Shown piece after piece: positions 55,677 to 64,000 of a stretch of 64,000 nt of DNA. The stretch is from Hippasteria phrygiana (taxonomy: Eukaryota; Echinodermata; Asteroidea; Valvatida; Goniasteridae). The notes below the pieces were generated by a model. The model ran no database searches and was not told the DNA's origin. It saw only the letters and a program-made list of their open reading frames with translations. Within the stretch, counting starts at the first letter, position 1. Each line of letters starts with the position of its first letter. Location of the stretch: the NCBI GenBank assembly GCA_037893225.1, contig JAZGUH010000368.1, positions 434,001 through 498,000 on the forward strand, given 5' to 3'. The translations under genes were made by a program, and so were the position numbers.

Positions 55677-58600
55677 TCAGCTGACCTCATCCTCAGTTGA
55701 GACATCTTCATCATGACGATCAAATCTTTGTCTGTCCAATGGGGTAGTTAGTTTGACATCTAAAACATTGTCCATCATGCTTTGCAAATTCTGCTGTAGG
55801 GTGTTGCTATGATGAATGTCGTAGGATCCACAAATAATGATTGTTAACCCTAACGTCGTAGGCATTCATTTGGGGTAAAGTATGATATACCACAAAGTAC
55901 TATATAATTTAAAGAGTACTGACACTACAGTTTACTACTAGCAGTATTTTGTAGCTTTAGGTGAGGTTAGGGTTAAAGATGGGTTTGCAGGTGATGTCCT
56001 CAACTCCTGGCTGAGTTCGGGCGAGTTGTTCTTGTTTGCTCAAGAACAACTCGTGTCTTCGTTCGTGTTACGGCCGCTCGAACTCCAAAGAACGTCTGAT
56101 AGCCAAGAGCGCCATCTATCGCTGGCAATCACTCAAAATGGAATGGCTGCACCCATGTACGTTATTTAAGCATTCGTTTCAAAAACCTGAATTTCAGACG
56201 CAAAATAATTTAACGGAAGCACAATATTTAGACTGCATTTTCCCCTAGTTTGTTCAGAAAAAGTTCTATTTTTCAAAACGTTTGGAAGAAAATTTTAGGC
56301 AACATTTACGCTGACTTGTTATGCTTCGTCAAATCATCTTTGGTCGTCTTCTACGTCACGTCAAATTACGTCATGTTCTTGTAAACCCCCGACTGGTAGG
56401 TGGTGTGTGATCTTGCTCCAAGTGCAATGTTCTCGGGTCACGCTCCCGCCGTTCGGGCGCAAGAACAGGGAACTCATGTTAAGAACAGACCGCCCGATCT
56501 CTGTGTCTACCGTGTTGGTGGAGGGGGACAATGCCTTACTCGTACTGCTACGCACAGCAAAAACATACATGCCTTCATGAGTCTCGTGCCAAGTTTGGAG
56601 TCTATATGCGCATGATATGCATTCTAACAAATTTGATACACATACAAACCACTTATCACATGTCGTGCATGCAGAATGGAAAGTAATGTTTGACTCTATC
56701 TGCAAATGCACAAATTTGAACAAAGTTATTGAGTTTTAAGTATGGGGATCAGAGCAAATTTATAGTTTTGGATGTATTTCCAAGTTCTAAGTTAATAGTC
56801 TATCTGTGTATTTTGCACTGGGTAATTTAAAAAAGAACATTTTAATGTACATAATGTATAAATAGATGTTTTTATCATTTAAAAGGTAATTGGCATTGTT
56901 GGTTTTGACTTGAAGAGAATTAATTTTTTTTCTCTCGATCTATTGACAGATACAGGCATGCAACTTTTCCTCGGATCAGCTAATTTCCTCGTTTTTCACT
57001 TCATACTTCATACATTGAAAATTCAAAAACACTGCCTGCAGATAGAGATGATGTATTACAGAGATTGCGGCTGGAGAGCCTTTCAATTCACACATGAAAA
57101 ATTAGATCTCGGCTGCTCAAATGACATGAAAAAGAAAAAACTTCCAAGCTTGTGCAAGCTGTGTGCAACACAGTGATGTTAGGATAGAGGTTTACGGTAA
57201 CACCATAAAGAATTTTGTCTTTTGTGAGCATGAGGTTCTGAGAAGAACCGTTACTGACTCAATGTTTCAAACAGTATGTGCATGTACTGTTTAGATGTGT
57301 TAATGATATGTTTCAGTATTCAGCTACTAGAAGGTCCATACTGAAAGTTTGTACTGAAAGATCCTAATCCACAAAAGAAATCCAAAACAACAAAAAATCG
57401 ATACCAAAAATGGAAAAGAAATAAAGCAAAGTCGAAAAATTAGTGCTGGAGAAAAAAAAAGGAAAAAAAATGTTGGCACTTATAAATGAAAGGTTTGCAG
57501 AAACACCATGTGGAAATATATTTCTCAAATTAAGAGAATGGTTCTGAAAAGAACCAGATGTATAAAACTCCTTTATTAGTATCTCCGTCGTGCAAAGCCT
57601 CAAATCTTACTTATGTTGGCATTTGTTTTATAATAAAACTTTATTTTGTTCAAATTTAAGTTTTTACTTGTTTGGCACAAACTCAGACAGACTATTCTAC
57701 TTTAACCCCTTGCCTACGGATGACGCAAATAATGTGCAAAAAAAACAGTCCCACCAGGCCGGATGACGCCATTGGCCGCTGTTTGTGCAGTTTCAATCCA
57801 TTGTTGGATTATTGTGTATATGTTACGCTTGACTGCACAAACACATTGTGGCCGTTTCACTTGGCTGTCAAAGCCGCCGCGGCACCCCGACGTCTCCCGT
57901 AAAATACCGTACTCAAGGGGTTAAACGGCCTCACAGCACCAAGGCAACAAATTGTTTTTGTATTGAAATCTTTTTTTTAATTGAAGAGCAGATAAACAAG
58001 ATGCAAGTGCAGTCCAGGTGCAGTCCAAGTAAATAGATGTTGAATATTGTGAGATAATAATCTACGCCAGAAATATTATGCCATAGATATTTTTGTAGAG
58101 AAAGTAATATTTTCAAAGGTGTTGTAAATATTCTTGAAATCATTCCACCTGAATCAGTTTTTTAATTGAATGAAATTGGTTACTAGAAATTGATATATTT
58201 TTAATAATGAAATATAGATTTTATTGGAATGCAGTTATCCGTCCACAATTTAATCTGTAAAACTGAAAAGAATGAGGTGATTAATCAATGCAGAAAATGT
58301 GTATATTTTGTAATTGTGTTTGTATAACAGTTCAAGGTTTTTATCTATTCAGGACTTAGTAGAATAACTTCATAGTCTTCAACTGCCAATTCCAACTTCT
58401 TTTAGCCGTCCAACAAGAATATTAAGAATAAAACAATGAACGATCTTTTACAGAAATTGTCAGTTGATGTGTTATGTATTCTTGCAAATTGGGAAGACTT
58501 TAAACTAAAGTTGCACATTTTCTGCCAAAGAATTTTATAATGTTTAAAGAAACGCTCCTACATGAATAAAAATAACTGCATCTCTGGATTTTTTGGATCC

Positions 58601-58700
58601 AATATACAATTCAGACATTTTCAGTCACTAAATGATTACCTTGCTTTTTAATTAAAATGCACTTATGTTTTTTTAATGTTCTTGGTGCATTTTCTGGAGT
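55677..58700 (+). other. kinesin-C 3' UTR and downstream region
   Basis: The 3' end is not determined. Candidate AATAAA signals are at 57632-57637, 58427-58432 and 58565-58570. Repeats inside: a hairpin cgagttgttcttg / caagaacaactcg (56022-56053), a half MITE (about 56946-57035) and two hammerhead-family pieces (57185-57270, 57485-57605). Confidence 0.4.
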
Positions 58701-58789
58701 CTTGTTTTGGCTGTCAGCATTTGAAGCCAACGGTCTTTGAGATGCAGTTGATTAAAGTCATTGGCATCCTCTGAAACCCTCATGAAAAT

Positions 58790-59870
58790 TCCAACTTTGG
58801 AAATTTTAACTAAATTTTTTAAAATATGAAAAGGGGTTAACCTTGCATTTTTTTTCTTTCAAATTTGACCCCAAAATCAAATGAAATCTTCATGCAAATT
58901 CTAAACTTGGAAATTCTAACCTCGGAAATAATAAGAAAACAAAAGAAAAAAAAAAAAAAACCCAAGAACGGCAGGGGCTTAACCTTGAGTTTCTTTCAAA
59001 TTTGACAAAAAACTTTCATATAAAAAGAAAAGCTATGGAATTGGAGCAAATCATGCTTGCAATATAAAACTAAAAACTTCATACAAATTCCTGTGAGAAA
59101 TGTTTACCTAAAAAATAGAGGACAAGGGGTTAACCTTGGATGTTTTTGAAATTGGCCAAAAAAAGTTTTTTCCCAAATAATTCACAATAAAGGTAGTTTG
59201 TAGCAAATACAACTTGCCATAAAGATGAAACCATATTCTAAATTTGGACATTTTAGCCCCAAAACCAAAAAAAAGGACAACAGGTTAGCCTTGCATTTCT
59301 TTCAAATTTGACAATCAATCCCCAAATGTGAAACTTTCCTTCTCAATTTGGAAATTTGAACCCCCAAACGAGAAACAAGGGATTAACCTTGTATTGCATT
59401 TCTTTCACATTTGATATAAAAGTAGCCTTACCCAAGTGTAGTTTAAAGCAACTATTTCTTGCCAAGATGAAACCATTTAAATTCTAAATTTGGAAATTTT
59501 ACCACTAGAAATAAAAACTAAAAACAAGACGTTAACCTTACATTTCTTTAAAAATTTGAAAGTGGACTTTTCCGAAATGTTCCAGAATTAAATCTTGGAG
59601 CAAGTACAATTTTACATAAAATTGAAACCCCCTCCCGGGAAAAAAAAAATTTAAAAGAAAAAAAAACACCAGGGGTTAACCTTGCATTTTTCAAATTTTT
59701 CATCGGAAAAATATACATTTCCGAAACTGTTCCAGAATTGTAATTTTGAGCAAGTGAAACAAAAGAAAACCTTCCTGCAAATTTCAAACACCCCCTCCCA
59801 AAATTAATTTTAAAAAGACGAAGGGTTATTAACGTTGAAGTTGTTCAAATTTGACAAAAATGGTATTTCT
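58790..59870. repeat. degenerate satellite, about 8 units of 100-155 bp
   Basis: The motif ggggttaaccttgcatttct with tttcaaatttgac recurs near 58835, 58973, 59125, 59282, 59380, 59530, 59670 and 59820. It is separated by diverged A-rich sequence with ttggaaattttaac-type strings. Confidence 0.7.
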
Positions 59871-60261
59871 TCCAAAATTCTCCAGAAGTGCAGTGAGAAG
59901 CAAACAAGGTTTGATATTAAAAAAGAGGCCACAACGAAACAAACAACATCTACACCACACCAAAACCTGATTTAATTTATAAAAAATGTTTATTTCAATT
60001 ACACATTAACAAAACAAAATGGTTGTAAAATATGCTATTTTTGATTAACCATCAGTGGAACAAGTGCGTCACTCTACACTTCTTTCATCCCCAAAGAATA
60101 AAGAATGAGCGAATTACATTTTTTATATTCAATTAGAATGGATGCTTCAATTTCTCAAGTGACAAGTATCACTAGAGATACACTTATTTACTATAACAAC
60201 AAGTGTAATAAAACAATAATAATAATTTTTCTCAATTGCCGGTTGGGGTGACACATGATAC

Positions 60262-60500
60262 TCCATTGTGAAAGTCGCCCCTTTGCAGTGCTTTTTAGTA
60301 AGGCCCTTTTGGGGTTATTTCGGGCAGAGTCGCCCGTTTGCCGCATGCACAGGAATTATAATAATTCTTATGAATGCAATAAACGGGCGACACTTCTAAT
60401 AATAACCTCAATAGGGCGACATCAGTGTCGCCCTTTTATAGCATTTTCCCCACGTGCCTTACTAAAAAATACTCCAAAGGGGCGACTTTCACATTGGGGC
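60262..60500. mobile_element. palindromic MITE with tgtgaaagtcgcccc ends
   Basis: ccattgtgaaagtcgcccct through tttttagtaaggc at the left pairs with gccttactaaaaaat through aggggcgactttcacattgg at the right. The interior holds more cgggcgac-type repeats. Confidence 0.65.
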
Positions 60501-61404
60501 GACAGTGATATGTTGCCCTAATCAACACTGTCGCCCTAACCCACTCTTTTGTAGCATTATGTGTCGCCGTAACATACAATTAAGGAAAATAATAATAATT
60601 ACCGGCGATGGGTCATTTGGGAGACATTGCCATAGACTCGAGCACAATTTTTTTTCAACTTTCACGAAGCCTAACCCCACATTTTCCCTTATCCTACCCC
60701 CACGAATGTTGGTATATTTATGTTTTGGACCATTCTCTATCGATTTAACTCAGTTTCAACAGTAAAATTCTGCCTCTAAATAGGAGCTGTGACATGAGGG
60801 AGACATTTCAATGTCTCCCTAATGTCACTCGTCTCCCTAATAATAATAAAAATAATTCTAATAACAATCAATAAAAAAAAAAAAAAAAAATTGATATTGG
60901 GAAACTTTGAGGGTTTCGTAAAAATCCACGAAATTCCCAAAGAAATCTGTAATCAAAATACTGAAATCCAATAATACAAGAACAAAATGGAAACGCATAT
61001 GCAGCAGCTCTAAAAAATAGAAATTGAAGTTTTTCAAGATTTTTCAAAAACCTCTGGCATTATTTCCTTGGCCCCAACAGTAGCAATTGTTTCATGTACA
61101 TTTGTTTTCTGTAATACAAACCAGAACAGGGACGTGTTGAACTTGTATGACTCGAGTATCACGATACAACAGATTACAGATTCTCGAGGCAGCAACTTTA
61201 TATCAATCCTCCACTTTCTGTCCTAAAAATGCAAGGATGATTTTTGTATACTTAACCCTTCAAGCTGTTTGGCCAACTGAGCTGTCATGGTAGAATGGCA
61301 TGAATTCATCTTGTAGTAATATTGTCCAAACAGATGTTAGAATTCTATGCAGAATTCACAAATCTGAGACAAGCAGAAATTACTTCACAGAATTCCATAG
61401 GGTT

Positions 61405-61490
61405 GTTTAAGGGGTGTGTCTATGCAAGGGGTGTGTCTATGCAAGGGGTGTGTCTATGCAAGGGGTGTGGCTATGCAAGGGGTGTGGCTA
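61405..61490. repeat. 17-bp tandem repeat, 5 units
   Basis: Units of aggggtgtgtctatgca, the last two with gtggct. Lies 150 bp beyond the BLM stop codon. Confidence 0.85.
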
Positions 61491-61639
61491 CTATGCACTT
61501 ACGAGCCCAAGATCAATTACAAATAGTCAACAATCTGGTATAGCACCTGGTATACCATAACCAAACTGGCCTTTTGCCAGCAGCTTTTAAACGTTAGTAA
61601 TAATTTACAAAGATTCTCTGGAACTACGAGAGCCTTGCC

Positions 61640-62103
61640 TCACCCAAGGAACTGGCCCGTAGTAGCCAAGAAGCTTCGTCCTAATCCCTGCCTTGGCTTG
61701 GGGTCAGGCATAAACCCCAGCCTACCCTGCCCACCCGTGAAGCCACCCCCCACCTTACCCCCGCCCCAAGTCCTTCCCTTCCCTCCGCCCCCTCCACTCC
61801 CACCGGATTTGTTCTGGAACTTAAACTTATTCAGACTGGCGCTCTGCTGTCCTGCCCCTCCGCTGCTTGAGAAGTTGAAGCCGTTGGAGGCGGCGCCATT
61901 ATTTCCACTGTTGCCTTTGCGTTTGCTTGATGCGGCGCGGGCACGCTTACTCTTTGTTGAGTTGGCGTTGCCATCTCGTTTTCTCTTGCGGGGAGCTCGT
62001 TTCGAGGGCCGGCTATCTCCACCAGAATTTGTGGTGGTGTTGGCTGCGCTGGTGTCGAAGTAATGTGAGGACGAAGGTTCTGTCACGCTAAAATCATCTT
62101 CCT
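61640..62103 (-). CDS. BLM: BLM last coding exon
   Basis: Acceptor taccttacag|ag; stop TGA at 61642-61640. Encodes the acidic start EEDDFSV, a nuclear localisation region, a Ser/Gly-rich segment and the conserved C-terminal motif. Confidence 0.87.
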
Positions 62104-64000
62104 CTGTAAGGTAAAAAGAAAAAAAGGAGAACAACATTTTAGCTTTTTTGACTAAGTATATGTTTAACAATAAATTCCAAACATTATAATAAACATGCCA
62201 CTTCAGAGACCTGTGCTCAATTTTCATTTCTGCCGACCATCAGAATCAAGTGGATTTCAGTCCATACCTTAAAAGAAAGATTGTCCAGCCAGTTTTACAA
62301 AAAAAAATCTTGTATTTCTTCACCTTTTGTATCTTTATGAGGTATGGAGACAAATAAACAGTACTTTAGTATATTTTTTAAATGTCACAAGAAAGTGCAA
62401 AAATAAAATTACTTTTCTGAAATTTGTATTCTTTACTGTGAATGGAAAGTTTTTCAATCTTTACTAAAAGGAGGGGACAGACAGTTTTCCATCTTCGTTG
62501 GGAGTCGACAAACAATTTTTAACCCTAACCCTGCCAGACGCAGCACAGAGCATCTGTGCTGACAGCTCCACACAAGTCCGACAATTTGACAAACTATGCA
62601 ATCTGATGCGTCTGGCAGGGTTCTAGCCAAGATGCCCTGGAGGGTTAGGGTTAAATTAATCTTTGTCGGGAGTGGAAAGACAACTTTTTAAATCTTCTCT
62701 GGGAGTGGGTAGGTAGGTTTTTTTTTATCTTTGCTGGAGTGGGCAGGAATTTTTTCTTGTAACCTCTGCTGTGAGACGTGGCCAGATTTTTAGACCTAAT
62801 TTATTAACTTCATTTTCTGAATGTAGTTCACAAATCTTACCAGGACAAACTCTAAAGATTAATCCAGGGGGTTCACTATGATATGTCAGTGGGGACATGG
62901 CTAATCCCTGATGTCTAAGGACAAGGATTAAACTGATTTTACCCTGTAACATTTCTGGGAGATACTTGGTGATCGTGTCCAGGAATCTCTGGCCGAAGCG
63001 ATTGGCCTTAGGGACGGTCACTCCGGTCAGTTCCACCAGCTCCTCTTTGGCCATCGGTAGCTGGTCAGCCATCTCACGTAGAGTCTCGTCTGTGGAGACA
63101 ATGTCCGAAGACAGTTAGAGAAACAAAGTAAACAAGGTCACCAACCTGTACTTTACACTTACAGCCCTGTACCGGGATATCATGGGTTGTGTGACACACC
63201 TTAGAGATTTTGCACCCGGACCACCCGAGACACCTTCAAATCTTGCACCCGGCATATCTCTGAAAAGTTTTCTTTATAAATTTACAACCCTGAAAAAATC
63301 CATCTTCTGGTATGAAAAAGAAATTTTCTAAAATAATAAAAGCCTTGGGATGAAAACAGGAAGGCAGATAATGATTGTAAATTGCAGAGTATCTATGATT
63401 TGTTTCTCACCGTTGAAGATGTTGTCTGGGTTCATGTTACTCTCGACGGCGATCTGTCTGCGGATGACTCGGAGCTCATCCAGGAGTTTCTGTCTGGGGG
63501 CGTTCAGGGTCTCGTTGGGGACTTGGGTGGAGAGTTGTAAGGCTCGGGCAGCCTTGGCATCCGTCATTCTCAGCTCCATCTGAAGGATTGACACCAAAAT
63601 CAAGGGATTGTTACTGCGAAGGTGTTTGTGAAAAATTCTCACATGGAAGATTTTGATGCAGGAATAGTCTTGCCAAAGGATTCTTATTCAATAAGGTTTG
63701 CATGCGCATGCTTGAATCAACCTAATGATCCGAGCAAAAAATAAATTCTAAGCACGTGCAAGCGTCCGCATGTGCATCTTATTTGTTGAACTGTAATACG
63801 CAAACGTACGTCAAACGCAAATGTGATTCTACTACATACATAGTGTGGTCCATACATTCGTGCACGTAAATAAGATGAGAAATATTATCTCAGAGAAATC
63901 CAAGATGAGCTTCGTGCAGCAAATCCTTTACAAGCGCTTGTCCTTTGACACCTCTATTTCTTTTTACGAGTTCCATTCAAAACTTACTTTTGCAGATGAC
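61640..64000 (-). CDS. BLM: Bloom syndrome RecQ helicase (BLM), C-terminal four exons, 5' partial
   Basis: Exons in transcript order: beyond 64000 to 63988, 63579-63411, 63089-62943 and 62103-61640; 263 residues with consistent phases. The HRDC domain spans exons two and three (RQKLLDELRVIRRQIAVESN.., then EELVELTGVTVPKANRFGQ). The last exon has SSHYFDTS, basic stretches (KRAPRKRKRD), a Gly-rich run and LGFMPDPKP near the end, which parallel SSHYF, the nuclear signal and LGIMAPPKP of human BLM from memory. BLM is a 3'-5' DNA helicase that dissolves recombination intermediates; HRDC helps bind Holliday junctions. The helicase domain lies off the window. Confidence 0.87.
62519..62656. repeat. 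palindromic element with telomere-like ends (BLM intron)
   Basis: ttaaccctaaccctgccaga cgca at the left pairs with tgcgtctggcagggtt inside and gagggttagggttaa at the right. It is a dispersed element; similar pieces lie at 52390-52660. Confidence 0.55.
62943..63089 (-). CDS. BLM: BLM exon, second half of HRDC
   Basis: Acceptor gtctccacag|ac, donor ttacagg|gtaaaa. Encodes DETLREMADQLPMAKEELVE.. to YLPEMLQ. Confidence 0.88.
63411..63579 (-). CDS. BLM: BLM exon, first half of HRDC
   Basis: Acceptor atccttcag|atg, donor aacg|gtgaga. Starts MELRMTDAKAARALQL and ends NMNPDNIFN; the ATG is internal, not a start. Confidence 0.87.
63988..64000 (-). CDS. BLM: BLM exon end at the window edge
   Basis: Only 13 bases are visible, reading ..SSAK then donor gtaagt. 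It agrees in phase with the next exon and with the human SSSVKK..AK segment from memory. Confidence 0.55.

Larger units (their letters stand above)
59988..61639 (-). other. possible BLM 3' UTR
   Basis: Minus-strand sequence after the BLM stop. A minus-strand AATAAA complement (tttatt) near 59988-59993 is one candidate end. It contains a MITE (60250-60500) and a 17-bp tandem repeat (61407-61490). Confidence 0.3.

Noticed and set aside
62104..62227. Upstream extension of the last BLM exon as an open reading frame with its own ATG
   Set aside because: The extension is intron: a pyrimidine-rich acceptor precedes 62103 and the upstream peptide has no similarity to BLM.

Overview
The window looks like nuclear DNA from a marine deuterostome invertebrate, most probably an echinoderm. 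It is intron-rich and AT-leaning, with GT..AG introns of 0.1-2.4 kb packed with short non-autonomous transposons, tRNA-derived SINEs, foldback elements and minisatellites. The best marker gene is a C-terminal-motor kinesin ending in a KCBP-like calmodulin-binding tail. In animals I know this architecture from sea urchin kinesin-C. Nothing looks prokaryotic and there is no CRISPR array.

Three host genes were recovered by splicing exons by eye. (1) On the minus strand at 4747-7123 are three exons of a TNF-receptor-superfamily protein resembling the EDAR/XEDAR branch: cysteine-rich domain, Ser/Thr-rich stalk, transmembrane helix and start of the cytoplasmic tail. Its signal-peptide exon was not found, and later exons lie past the left edge. 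(2) On the plus strand at 16211-55676 is a kinesin-C / KCBP-like gene in 31 exons. The spliced coding length is 5121 nt, an exact multiple of three, giving 1706 aa: disordered tail about 1-344, coiled coil about 345-1330, motor about 1340-1670, then an amphipathic helix with an acidic end. (3) On the minus strand at 61640-64000 are the last four coding exons of a Bloom-syndrome (BLM) RecQ helicase: end of the RQC linker, HRDC domain and the basic/glycine-rich C-terminus. The kinesin and BLM genes converge tail to tail across about 6 kb.

Region by region: 1-1800 holds a 5' LTR with TATA box, poly(A) signal and a tRNA-Leu primer-binding site, but no gag-pol. 3942-4722 is a clean hAT element with a perfect 8-bp target duplication. 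9597-12672 is a 3-kb foldback element whose arms carry 16-bp tandem repeats, like the TU elements of sea urchin or FB of Drosophila; its spacer contains promoter-like motifs. 13738-15870 holds arrays of a 17-bp-type repeat in both orientations. The kinesin introns contain most of the other mobile DNA: hAT MITEs, TTAA elements, long hairpin MITEs, a Deu-domain SINE with a 5S-like/tRNA-like head, a Penelope-like element with a GIY-YIG nuclease next to a hammerhead-like ribozyme, and an exactly 72-unit 12-bp minisatellite starting at a splice donor in which most units look like another donor.

The observation I rate most likely to be new is a 22-30 bp mobile hairpin, seen as three complete copies flanked by 5-6 bp duplications. 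For two of them the related, unfilled sequence is available in the opposite arm of the same inverted repeat. Second are the exon-end-plus-donor tandem duplications in kinesin introns 10 and 19. All calls were made by reading; no alignment, folding or database search was run.
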